DNA from: Saururus chinensis
Lineage: Eukaryota; Streptophyta; Magnoliopsida; Piperales; Saururaceae
DNA length: 64,000 nt
Direction of reading: 5' to 3'
Assembly: GCA_035235625.1 (NCBI GenBank)
Contig: CP141140.1
Span: forward strand, 43,705,351-43,769,350
Shown: positions 35,001-46,050 of the stretch, piece by piece
Layout: each line of letters begins with the position of its first letter
How positions within the stretch are numbered: the first letter of the stretch is position 1
Translations under genes and position numbers: made by a program
Notes under the pieces: model-generated
What the model was told of the DNA's origin: nothing
Databases searched by the model: none
What the model saw: only the letters and a program-made list of their open reading frames with translations

Positions 35001-38000
35001 GAAATTATTGGATGCTCCAAAAGTGCTACAGAGGTCCTCAGGATCAACCCACTTGTGATAACATGCGCTAGCGTGTGCGTCATCGATCCACCCATACAAA
35101 GCAGGTACTCATTAATTTCTCCTTTCCAGCGTGACAATCAACCATATGTGGAAACCCCTCTCCTCCCACCACTATAAGCCATCTTCTCCTTTTGAACCAT
35201 ACCTTCTCTCACAGTATAAATTGGACCAGTCCCATCTTCTGTAAGGAGTGACTGAAACATTGAACAGAATAGTTTAGATTAGCTACCCCTCTTTTAATTG
35301 TTCTACTCTTATTACTTAGGGAGTTACAACACACTCCTGGTCAGCCCCCTTCATCGTCCCCAACCACCAGCCACAGCACCAGCTCCACTCTTCTCCCCCC
35401 CCCCCCCCCTCTTGCAGCAGCCTTTGGACAGCAGCGCCTCCCCTATCTTCAGCCTTCTCCCACAACCCTACAACAATAAGCCGCCATCACCCCTTGCCTA
35501 CAGCCAGCAACTCTCTGGCTCCTCTAACAAACACACCCTCCAAGCTGCCTCTGTGCCACCTGATGACCCACTCCACCTTCAGCCCACCACTTCCCCCACC
35601 TCCTCTCCTCAGGACAACCCTCAGACAAAGCATTGACTTTTCTTTTCACTTAGCTCCTCTTTGGTCCAACCAGACACATGTCAATGCACCCCCATGTTCA
35701 ACAACGAATTCCAGAGCCTCGATAGAGTTTCTTGCCCCTTCGCACGAACAATTTCAAGTTACAAACTTTGGCCAAAGGTAAGGGATTTCTTACCACTTTA
35801 ACATAGGTGCCAAGTTCATAAACTGCATAGAATGGGGTTAGAGGGCAGTAAATGTGAGTCGCAGATCAGTCATTTAGCGCAAGTTGTGAAACATGCTTGA
35901 ATTGTTATTATGATGACACTATTTTGAAGAATTTATTCCCTGAGCTTCTCATTGTTGGTTTAATCCAAAAAAAATTTGGTAGATTGATCATTTTGTACAG
36001 TAATCGTGTAAAATTACTTCGGATTGAACTGCTATAAATTAATTTCTATATATGAGTTCTACACAGGAGGGATGGGTCTTTCTTCTCACAAGACTTAAAC
36101 ATGGGTAATGATGACACCTATGGAGTTTTGCAAAGACGAAGGAGAAGGTTGCTTCCTGTGAACAATCCTATAGATAAAACAAAAAATTGGTTGCTTCTGT
36201 GTGGACAACATAAAAGAAGAAAAACTATGGTTGCTTCCGTATGAAGACTTTTGGATGCTTCTGCAATGCTTAACAAGGATGTGGGCTGTGATCCTAGTAG
36301 TGAATAGACCCCAAACATCTCCCTTGTTAGTTTAGATTCTTTAGAAATGGTCATTGCCAAGTGTACACCACGTAGCAAGCCCCTGATGGACATTCCAGGT
36401 GACAAGTCCCTGACAGGCATTCCAGGGATTAGAAAACTGGCCATAATGTGGACAAGCCAACTGACTAGAGGCACTTCATCCGGCATATTAAGTGGAAAAA
36501 ATTTTTAAAATTGAGATGAGAAACTGATGCGTTGACAAACATTCCAGCCACATGAGAACAAATGACAAAATATTTGAAATAAGAACCGATTTAATGATTC
36601 AATATTAATTTACTAAATTGTTGAATGAAATATGAGTCTTCGTAGATTATTTCATTTTTCTTGTAGCATAATGAGTATATAATTGGGATGTGTTGTGTGT
36701 AACCGAGTGTTGTGAACTTTAGAGTTCATGACGCAGTAGTAATTTATTACTAACTAGGTTATAGATTCACCCTTTGTTGGGCTACGCATTGTTACAATGC
36801 GTGGTTGGTAAGCCATTTTGTAGGTTCGAGGCTGTTACTTGGACATGGCAGTCTTGCCTTGATCACATTGAGAAGATGCCATGTGTTTCATAGGTAATTG
36901 TTATTGTTATTTTAGTTTAAGAAAATCAGCCGCCAATAATTATTATATTCTGCAAGGATAATTGTTGTTATTTTACTTTAAGAAAAGCAGGGTAACTCTT
37001 ATCGGAGTTTACAACAGACTCATCATCGAGAGGTGTCAAAAATGACATCTTATCAATGTAGTCTACCCAACTGTCAGCAACAACCTTAAGAACCTCGTGG
37101 AGAATGTCATTTAATTCGCAAGCTGCTAAAGGTGCACTGAAAAAGTTGTTCTTAACTTGTGTGTCCTGGGACACCTTTTATGCTTAAGTGGAATTACTCT
37201 TGGCTACGAGTAAGGATTGCCAATCCTATTTTAAACATCCCCACATATCCTCTTGCTGCTTAGCTGCATTCATCAGGTGGACTTTTCTCCTCTCAGGAAG
37301 TGCTTTCTTTAGTCTTTGCTAAACCTTCACTTAGTTTCTCTTGATTATTTTGGGTATATCTTAAGCAGCATAATTCCCTTTTCCTACCCTAAGGTATGTG
37401 TAACTCGAGTCTCACACAACCCCTAAGTTGGGAATCATAAGTCTCGCATTAGTGATTAGCAGCTCAACCCTTAACTCACCAACTTCATTCTTATGCTCTT
37501 ACCATAGCATCTTGTTTCAAATTGGGACTTAGTTCATAGTTATGAAATCCTTAACGTCTCATGAAAATTGGTAGGCATATACTTTGTACTACAGACTACT
37601 TAGGGTTTAAACTTCAAGTCTTCTAATTCGGCCTAAATAATTTCTACAAAACAGTCACTTTCAACATGGACAATGTAAAAAAATGAAAAACACAGACGAA
37701 GTAGCCAACTCTGAGGGTACGCTTATATAGGATATAGTCATTGGTTCCTCGATCATACTAATATCAGGGTTGATCCAAATAAATTCTACAAAATAGCCTG
37801 TTGGTGCCATTTTCAGAGAAAGTTTGAACTTTTTCAAGCATAAACATGAACTCTCCTTTGCTGATGGAACAAATCACATTAACTAGCATTCAAACAGCAT
37901 GCGATAATCAGAACTTTGACCGGAAAAAAAGGACTTCTTCCCTCTTTCGACAATTTTATGGAAGTACACAACCTTTTCACATTTTGTTTCTCGTCAATAG

Positions 38001-41000
38001 ACACAAGAACAACTATGGAGACGCTTCTTAACCCCCCCCTCCCCAATACCCCCCACGAAAAGAAAAAGAAAAACTGAGAATGGGTGAAGAAGACTACAAC
38101 TTCAGCCTTAAGCTCACTATCAACAAAAGAAAGAGGAGGTGTGGAGAAGGGAAGAGAAAAGCAAGAGGGCGGGCACGACGTGATGGTCTGGGCAGCGGCT
38201 GCTCCTATGCTGTCCAGCCTGCACACAAACCAGGAGAGGAGATGCTAGAGAGAGAGAGAGTATTCACGGAAAAACTCTGAGGGTTGGGGGTGGGTCTCCT
38301 CGACTAACCTAACATTTAGGACTTAGGCATTTCATTCTATAGTAACTAAAACTCTAGTGAGATAGACTTCTTAACTCAAGCACATAGTTTTGATAGGATT
38401 TACTTCAAACTCAAGCAATCAAAACTACTTAATTTCATATTTAACATCTAAGCCACATTTTTCGGCAAGTGGGTCCCACAAGTCAATTCCCCTCATTATA
38501 TTGAAATTCGTCATTAAATAAAACATAATATTCAAAAGTTCATATCTCCCTCTTTTGTTTGTTGGTTTTCACATTTTTGGTATTGTTACAATGAGGTCGA
38601 AATCTACTTTCTACTCATATAGGTTTCAAATTCTAACTCCCTGTGTGCTGGGAGGAATAAAATAAATAAGATACTAGGGTCAAATTTACAGGTCGGGCCC
38701 ACAGTCCCTCATTTAATTGCAAGGCAAATGAACCGTGTCCCACCATTGTGGTCCGTGTTCATATTAACACATCCCGCCTCTCTCTAGGGCTCACTAATTG
38801 CCTGCATTAGAAGAGCCAGACCTGCAAGTTCTAAAAAAGTTTGGCTCTAATTTTCATCAAACAACAATTGGATAGAGTGAATATTCTCTAAAAACCCTGG
38901 GTATTAAAGAAAAGATTCATGCCTTTCCATTCACCCCCTCCCTCCCTGGAGGCTGGAAGTAAAACCTTGCCCACTGCATCTTTTCCCAATATATGAAATT
39001 GGAATCAAACACACAGCCATCCTACCAATTTCAAAGATTTTTTATCAAGGTTCTGAATTTGTCCGTCATATATATTCATATATCTAGATATTAAGAATTC
39101 CAAAAAAAATGATGAGAATAAAAAAAAATTAAATTAATGAAGAAATCATATAATTGATCAAAATGCAAAAACATAAAATGAGGGCGTCCAGCACTAACGT
39201 GTCCTTTGTGTCATATATGAAAGTAGACTAATGTTCAAACTATTCATTATAACAACTCAACAATGATGGAAAAAGTTAGCCTTTACATATAGCAGGAGTA
39301 GCAAGATTGCTAGATTAATTGCTGCACATGTTGTTCAACAATGTTTAGAAAATGTGTCACAGTCAAGCAAGACACCAAAAACATAGCAAATTTCAACAAA
39401 CAACAAATTATTTAGAAAATGTCATACCTGTCTTGAAAGAAAAGATCGATGATATCCTTTCTCCCATTTTCATGGTTGAAAAATACAAAAAGGCTCCAAT
39501 GCATCAGCCATACTCTATTCTGTAACTGAGTCAGAGGGGATGCAAAATTCTGTATAGAATAAAAAATAAAACTGTGAAGGGACCGGAATAGACAGAACAT
39601 AAAAGTTTCTAAGCATATAACTGCAGCCAACATATATACCTTCATATCAATTATCTCCTTCAAATGATTGAGTTCCTCAAGGACAATATCCCAATTCAGA
39701 GTCAAAATTTCAGCAGCAAGCTTACCCCATGTTGCACTCAAGCCTCTGCCAGGATTAGTGCACAATGCACAATATAGATACAAAGCATCAGCAGCTTCAA
39801 AGTAGAACCCACATTCAAACTGAAGTTTCGCATACTGATACAAAGCCTCTATTTGCTCAGGAACAATCTGCATCAAGCAAGGTTTCGAAGTTAGGAATGC
39901 AAATGAACCCATGGTCGACCACAATGCACATTACTTTTCCAACCTCAACAGATAAGGTAAGTGTAAAGCTATAAAAGAGCTAACTGCCCCATGAGACCAG
40001 TACAAGATTTGCAATTGAATAGTTACAGGTCCTAGTTCCTAATTCTCCTTTCCTTCCTCGTCATTACTTCTCCCCTTTCTCTCTCAATCTGTTGCCTTTC
40101 ACCCTATTTCATTGTTGCCTACCTTGTGTGGCTCATTGGGCTGCACCAAAAAGTTATACAGTTGAAGAATTCCTTCCGCACCACATCTCAATATGTAACC
40201 TCATTCAAAACTTTAAATTCACCTGACACAATTTCTATGAATTGACAGTTACAACTTTCAGCACATCCGGATTTTTTTTAAAAAACCATAATCATAGTTG
40301 GTTCAGCAACAAGATACAAATTCTACTAAATATAACCAGAAAACGCAAGAAACCACCATGACTCCTGAAGGAACAAGCACATATAGGTATCTGATTCATT
40401 CTTTCCACTGTGTCCTAATGATAAATTGAATGCTCCTTACAAGGCAACGACAACTAATACATCTAAAAAATCTGATTGGTTCTTACCATTATATCACAAT
40501 GATAAAGTGAATGATCCTTAACCGGCAAAGACAATTAATACAGGATAAACAGATCACTCTATCAGGAGATATTTCTAAAAGTTACTACAGAAAAGATAAT
40601 ATATAATAATTCAACACCAAACCTGGAAGCGATCATTCAACATCTGAAAGTTGTACTCTTTGTCTGGCCTGAGCATCTGCACCGAACTGGAATTCAGAAA
40701 ACTTATCAATGGGGCTGCCAATTCCTTTGATGATTTAACTCTTGCCAACACTTCCAACTTCCTATCCACCATGGCTACCAAAAAAATAAAAACTCCAATT
40801 AAACTTAAATGTTCCAGAATCCAAACCGAAATATTCCAATTAAAATCACATTTTCCAGAATCCAAACAGAAATACTCAACGAAAACAGCAGGAAAAAAAT
40901 ACACCATTAACGCAAGCTGGGAACTCATCATTGTGTATACGAAACCATAAAACCTGCAATTTACATCCATAAACTAAACTTATTAATAACCATGGTCCCC

Positions 41001-41970
41001 GCAGAGAACAACAACCAACCACAAATCCACAATAAGGTTTTAAAACAAATGTACTAAAGAAAAACTAATTAACATCAATACCAGAAAGTAAATACTTCTA
41101 GCAGTTCAGCCCCAAATACCAAATTTCAAATTGTAATAATGTTATGCCCCGCCATAGGGGTCATGTCCACCTTCAGGGTTCACTAAAATATGAATTGTAA
41201 GTCAAGGGTAGATTAGTAATTCAATTATTATTAGAGTGTTATTTCTTCTTTAATCTTGTTGGCTTTAGGCTAATTGTTAGGGCCATTATCAGTTATGAGT
41301 TCAATACGGATTATGTTATGGAGTCTATATATAAGTAGGGGCTATGCCCTAATTCAAGAACCTTTGATCAATGGAATTTACTTACTGAGTAGTTTATTAA
41401 TGTTAATCTCTTATCCCTAATTCCTGTCTCTTTCCCCAACGATGTAAATCCCTAGTAGACAACAGGTCTACATCAAAAAATCATATAGAAGTCTGATTTA
41501 CCCAAAAAAAAAACATATAGAATCCTATAACAGACAACTGAAAAACACAGAGCCATAATCTCATTCAAAGGTCACCATACTCTGTTGAAGCGCTCAAAGT
41601 CCCCTTGAAAATACAACCACCAGGAGTTCAACTCCAAAATCCTAAATTTAAAATATAAAATTAAATGAAATAATATTTTTCTTACACAAACTAAATAATT
41701 GAAGTAGCCAAATCTCAACAACAACAAAAAATAAAGAAAAGAAAAAGGTATGAAAAAGGTACCTTGGGGAACAACTTGTGTGTGATATAGCTTCTGGTGT
41801 GTTTCCATCTCGTAATCAACCACATTCGTCTTGCAAACCAGCTCCATCTTTGCTTTGAGCATCTCGTCATCAGCATAGAGCTGACGCTCCTGGAGGAATT
41901 CTAGAAGTGGGAAAACTAGATGCCTATCCAGATATGGGGCAATCCGATTCGTCAAATCGTAGGTCGTCAT
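29028..41970 (-). CDS. EIF3E: eukaryotic translation initiation factor 3 subunit e (eIF3e/INT6)
   Basis: Eight exons (minus): 41763-41970, 40623-40774, 39640-39867, 39428-39549, 33193-33409, 32674-32792, 29226-29363 and 29028-29127. All introns are GT-AG, phases agree, and the joined frame is 1,284 nt, 427 residues plus stop, with no internal stop. Plant eIF3e is about 440 residues. The start is fixed by [19 protein letters not shown], the conserved N-terminus; [43 protein letters not shown] and [17 protein letters not shown] identify the body and C-terminal PCI domain. eIF3e is a subunit of the eIF3 complex that helps load mRNA on the 40S ribosome. Oddities: several substitutions at usually conserved sites ([18 protein letters not shown]), about 10 residues missing after DPFLGKCV (exon 6), and an altered C-terminus ([11 protein letters not shown]). 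Introns 4 and 6 are 6.0 and 3.3 kb because of transposons. Intact but divergent: working gene or a paralogue under relaxed selection. Confidence 0.93.
31252..31336. mobile_element. Stowaway-like MITE, 85 bp, TA target site
   Basis: Ends are inverted: CTCTTCCATCCCATATTAAG at left and, on the complement, CTCCCTCCATCCCATATTTA at right, the classic Stowaway CTCCCTCCgTCCCA end. It is flanked by TA on both sides (31250-31251 and 31337-31338). It lies within the LINE fragment. Confidence 0.85.
31480..31815. repeat. tandem duplication (~180 bp) within the LINE endonuclease region
   Basis: About 31480-31640 and 31660-31815 share CTATCAnTnATTCTTTTAAAAATC, ACCTACACCAT and TCAACCTGGCTTTCTCC in the same order. 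Confidence 0.7.
34371..38907. mobile_element. 4.5-kb element with ~210-bp inverted ends in eIF3e intron 4
   Basis: The left arm, 34371 to about 34579, is the inverted counterpart of 38692-38907. Shared blocks are TAATACC at the tip, CACTCTAT/TACTCTAT, ACTTGCAGGTC, AGCCCTAGAGAGA, CACAATGGTGG, CGGTTCATTTGCC and GGCCCAC. No transposase motif was recognised inside. The interior has low-complexity tracts: a C run and proline-rich frames at 35390-35640, and C-rich sequence near 38030. It is therefore a non-autonomous DNA transposon or two related copies in opposite orientation. No clear target duplication was found, so the superfamily is open. It accounts for three quarters of the 6-kb intron. Confidence 0.65.
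41140..41472 (+). mobile_element. possible small solo LTR in eIF3e intron 1
   Basis: Starts TGTTATGCCCC and ends GGTCTACA. It has a TATA-like GTCTATATATAAGTAGG near 41320 and ATCAATGGAATTTACTT before the end, as in short plant LTRs. No matching 5-bp flanks were seen (AATAA versus TCAAA), so this is tentative. Confidence 0.4.
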
Positions 41971-42071
41971 CTTTTCTAGGTTCTCTGTCCCGATGAAGCA
42001 GAAGCGAAAGACAAAGAAGAATGATTTTAACTGGTTTTTGCAATAATCATCAAAAACTTTATTTACATTGA

Positions 42072-42082
42072 CTTATATATAC
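42072..42082 (-). promoter_or_regulatory. TATA box of eIF3e
   Basis: Minus strand GGTATATATAAGT, about 105 bases upstream of the ATG. This implies a 5' leader of about 70-80 bases that includes TTCTTCTTTGTCTTTCGC-like pyrimidine-rich sequence. Spacing and sequence fit a core promoter. Confidence 0.55.
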
Positions 42083-42206
42083 CTTCTGGGTGGGGTGCAT
42101 TTACCAATCTGAGTCCTAACAAAACAAGGAAACTAGAAGAACAACAACACGTAAAAACACAACAAAAAGAAACTACCTAAATGAGAAACTACTGGACGAC
42201 CTTCTC

Positions 42207-42545
42207 CTAATGGAACCGGGATACTGACTGACGTTGGTCCAGAAGCGGACGGCCAGAGCCACTGGGAGTAACAGGGCTGCGACGGGCAGGCTGCGTGGGT
42301 TGCTGGTATAGCGGAGGCCCAGTCAAGCGTGCTTCAGCTGAAGCCTCCTGATGATCTTGATCACCGCTGAGGAGACTCCTCACATAGTCCTCCGCAGGGC
42401 AGCGGAGGATTAGACCACCATGCGGGAGTCCACTCGTCATCGCCGGCCATAGCGGCGACGAAAACTGCGGTGACCCTGGGCACCATCTTCGGCCCACAAC
42501 CCCAACGGTTAAGAAAGGGGTGACGTATGTAAAGAGCGAAAACAT
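42207..42545 (-). CDS. unidentified GC-rich ORF upstream of eIF3e
   Basis: A 112-codon frame from ATG 42545, with an inner ATG at WPAMTSGLPHGG. It is clearly richer in GC than its surroundings and has coding-like text (LILRCPAEDYVRSLLSGDQDHQEASAEARL). I do not recognise it. It is squeezed between the left end of the mobile-domain transposon (42554) and the eIF3e promoter, so it may be a truncated neighbour gene whose 5' part was lost or displaced by the insertion. It may also be a chance ORF. Confidence 0.3.
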   Translation of the reverse strand: MFSLFTYVTPFLTVGVVGRRWCPGSPQFSSPLWPAMTSGLPHGGLILRCPAEDYVRSLLSGDQDHQEASAEARLTGPPLYQQPTQPARRSPVTPSGSGRPLLDQRQSVSRFH

Positions 42546-42699
42546 AGATGCGGGGGAAATTTATATAAATAATAATTAAAAAAAATATTTACTAAAATAA
42601 ATAACTTTGGAAAATATTTTTTAAAGTATTTTTTTTATCACACAGGTACCTACTAAGTAGTTGGCATCTGCATAACTTTTTTTTTAATTTTTAAGTTAA

Positions 42700-42917
42700 T
42701 TTCATCATTTAGAAAGACGAAATTGGTTTTAAGTCGATTTCGTCTTTTTAAACGACGAAACCGTTTTAACTTAACCCGGTTTCATCGTTCTGAACAATGA
42801 AATTAACTTATATTAATTTCGTCATTCTGAACAACAAAACTGCCACTTATCCCATTTCGGCTTTTAGTTTGACTTCGGTAAGCAACAATGCTGATTTCGT
42901 TGTTCTAAATAACGAAA
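42700..42917. repeat. five 23-bp palindromes in the left inverted end
   Basis: Starts at 42700, 42738, 42780, 42817 and 42895. Consensus arms TTTCGTC and GACGAAA lie around GTTCnGAAC, so the whole unit is symmetric. Three more copies are in the right end. Confidence 0.8.
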
Positions 42918-43149
42918 TTTAAAATAATTTTTTTAAAAAAACTATCTGAAACTAACTTTATCACTTGTCCCTGTTCATTTATTCAAAACATACACAATAT
43001 ATACATAATTACATTTATTCTACCCATTTTATGCATAACAAATATAATATTAAAGTACATCATAGACGAGTATGAAATATATTACATCACAAGTCGAAAA
43101 AATATTTAGTTGAAAATAAACATATAAAAAAAGTAATATAATAATCTCC

Positions 43150-45330
43150 TACGTCCTTGACGGTGGTGTACGAGCTCCTCATGATTTGCCTCTAGCTCTA
43201 GTTGTGGCTATGGCTCTGGCTCCGGCTCTGGCTACGACTCCAGGTCCGCCTATGGCTCTGGCTCCATCTCCGGCTGCGGCTGCGGCTCAGCATAAGTAAT
43301 AGATGGTACAACACGAGCTAGCCGATGTCGTCTATAATATACAACACGAGCTAGCAGTGTCCAGAAATGATGAACCTGGAGGAGAGCTATACGCTGCTAA
43401 TGATGATGGAATATCAAGGAATGTAGAGTACATCGGCTGTGTCTGAGCGGCCTCGTCGACAGGATAATCTCTATGAACATCCGTGATCACCGAATGAAGC
43501 AGTGGCAAGCTACGAAGGACATCATCAAACTCTCTAATCACCGACTGACATGCTGTTGATAAGTCCTTGCGCAAAGTACAGGTGATAAGTGCATCAATCA
43601 AATGCGCATGCATACGTCAAACTAGACGAAGCTATAAAAAAATAAATTAAAACAAAATAAGAAAATAATATATGCCTTAATTAACAAAGTTGTACTTACT
43701 AGAGCTACCTCAAACGCTCCCCTAGGCTGATATGTCATCTCCTCTACATCATCGCGCGTAAAATATATTGTCGTGTAATCGGTAAATACCACTGCATATA
43801 AACACTACGAACATCTCGCAATGTCGTAGCCATCTCCCCTTTAATAACAATGGCTCTCCTATCCTCCCATCGAGCAAAATACGATGCATGATGTATAGCC
43901 CAGTCGGTAATATGGTGGCCCTGTCGAGTGATGCGATGGACAAACTCTATAATAGAAGGTGGGACCCGTTGCTCTGGCACATACATCTCTATAAACTCGT
44001 AACATATTAATGGAGTTCGAGATAGCCACACCTCTTGATCGTCCATGCATAGGGGAGGTAATGCAGCCAACACATCCTCCGAGTACGGCTGCCAAATAAT
44101 CTATACAATATATTAAGATAATTTAGTTTAAATAAAATTACATAAAAAAGTTCAACACTGCAATAAAATTACCTGGTATGACCACTGGTGGTCTAACTCC
44201 CCTCTGTATAATCGGAGTACTCCTTGTGGATTTTCGGTTCTCTTTTTTCGAACATTCCACCTTAAGGAGTTAAATTTAAAAAATAAGTTCAACATATGTA
44301 TATAAAAGTTGCTAAAAAAAGTGTTAAATATAAATACAGCCTACCTCGCCCCTAATGGAGCACCCTCGACCAAGCGACCCATCTCAGCACTTGGTCATCC
44401 GACATATAAGTGCTCTCATGACCATAACTATGTTAGAAAATACGATAACAAATATTACAATTAAATAAATATACGTGACTAAAACACCAAGTAAAGTTAC
44501 ACAATTAATTACCTGAAGAAGGGTCAGATAGCCCGCAATCCCCGAGGTCATGGCCTGGCATGCATTCCCTAACTCTCGGTATAAAAATGAGAGAGTAGCA
44601 CTGCCCCATGAATAAGTACCAACCATGTCAAAGTCGGCAAGAAGGGAGAGATATGAAACATGCACATGGCTACTTATGGTATCTGCAAATATCGTGGCTC
44701 CAAGTAAATGTAATAGATAAGCTTGTGCATGCTGCTCGACAACTATCTCTATAGCATCGGCTGGGAGCTCTCGAAACTCCTGTAAGAGTCATCGTAGGTT
44801 CACTCGGCTACCACGCATCACTGTAGTAGGAGGAGCTCTACCAAAAAGTTTAACTAATATATCCATATGAGCTCCTCCTGTCAAGCCTGCCACAGGACGT
44901 CCATCGATACGAAGTCCTAATAGAATTGTCACATCCATGAGAGTGATGGACATCTCTCCATATGACAAATGAAACGTCTAAGTCTCCCTCCTCCATCTCT
45001 CAACGAGAGCTATCAATAGAGGCCGATTGAGACGGACGTACTGTAGATGAATGAAATGGCCAAATCCCGCTTGCTCGATATAAGGTAAAATACGCTCGTC
45101 TATGGGCCAATGGCGGAGATATTTAAAATGTTCGATGCACTCAAGGCACCTGGGGTCCTATAGTAAATTTTAAAATTATAACATAGCATACTATATCGTC
45201 CAAAAAATGAAATAAATTTTATAAAACATTTATCATATCTCTCCTCTCCAAATAACAACAGACCTATGTGACTCCTATTGTACGAGTATGGAAGTGTCAC
45301 TCGGGCCTGGCCTATAACAAGGCTCTGCAT
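43150..45330 (-). pseudogene. transposon plant mobile domain (PMD) protein, decayed
   Basis: Exons (minus) can be followed. First, a start near 45330 (MQSLVIGQARVTLP). Then 44513-45157 with CLECIEHFKYL, VRLNRPLLIALVERWRRET, HLSYGEMSITLMDVTILLGL, IDGRPVAGL and SLLADFDMVGTYSWGSATL. Then about 44346-44431, about 44173-44262 (WNVRKKRTENPQG), about 43697-44102 (WLSRTPLICYEFIEMYVPEQ ... YFARWEDRRA) and about 43150-43630, ending in a PEPEPEP tail and HHRQGRRRL. The text follows the aminotransferase-like plant mobile domain closely. In-frame stops (after ERWRRET, after RVNLR, two in the third exon) and a frameshift near 43760 show it is dead. Stops are mainly TAG/TGA where Gln, Arg or Trp is expected. 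Confidence 0.82.
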
Positions 45331-45798
45331 GATCCATATTATCTACGAAAAATTAATATCATATCATTAATTGAAAGGAACACAGGCATACATAACTAAA
45401 ATATAGAATAAATAAAAAGATTGATTATATGTTTACTAATCACCGAAACCGAAACAACCTGCAGTAGTACTTTCGCAAGAGGCAAAATGCAAAACCTAGA
45501 CATGCAGTAAATATTTAATTTAAGCACAGTCTTTAAATCAACACATTTTTAAAGCAATTATTTAAAAAAATGAAGAATTAGGGTACCATGGAATGGGTGC
45601 AAAATTGGCGCAGTTAAAATGGGGGCTGATGACAAAGGCGGTGGGGAGGAGGAGGCAGAACCCGCAGTGGGCCGGAGGAGGTGGAATTGGCGGCGGGCCG
45701 GACGAAAGCGGTAGAGGAGCAGAACGCTAGATCAGCACGAAGAAATGATTGAAAATGCGACTGGAGGTGGAGCAAATTTGTGACTAGAACGACGATGA

Positions 45799-45901
45799 TT
45801 TCGTCGTTCAGAACGACGAAACCGGGTCAAGTTAAAACGATTTCGTCATTTAGAAGGACGAAATCGGCTTTAAACCAATTTTGTCTTTCTAAATGATGAA
45901 A
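45799..45901. repeat. three 23-bp palindromes in the right inverted end
   Basis: Starts at 45799 (perfect apart from the centre), 45841 and 45879. Same consensus as the five copies at 42700-42917. Confidence 0.8.
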
Positions 45902-46050
45902 TCAACTTAAAAATTAAAAAAAAAAACCACCAGGCGCTAGCTGCTTAGCTGGCACCTGCGTGGCAAAAAGGAACACCACTTTGGGAAATATTTCCCATAG
46001 TGGTTTATTTTGGTAAATATATTTTTAATTATTATTTATATAATTTTTCC

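Larger units (their letters stand above)
42554..46050. mobile_element. 3.5-kb transposon with plant-mobile-domain gene and ~300-bp inverted ends
   Basis: Left and right ends match when one is inverted, starting GGAAA...TTATATAAATAATAATTAA, through AAAATA-AnTTTGG, CAGGTnCC, TTTTTAATTTTTAAGTTgATTTCATCATTTAG and AACTTnACCCGGTTTC. The arms are about 300 bp and include short palindromes. The interior holds one multi-exon minus-strand gene of the plant mobile domain family. No target duplication is obvious at the tips I chose, so borders are good only to a few bases. PMD proteins are known both as host genes (MAIN/MAIL) and as passengers of plant transposons. Confidence 0.75.

Noticed and set aside
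35298..35781. Proline/serine-rich ORFs
   Set aside because: They come from a C-rich low-complexity tract inside the intronic inverted-ended element. No start context, domain or conserved text.
39765..39974. Plus-strand ORF overlapping eIF3e exon 3
   Set aside because: Antisense shadow of a well-supported exon.
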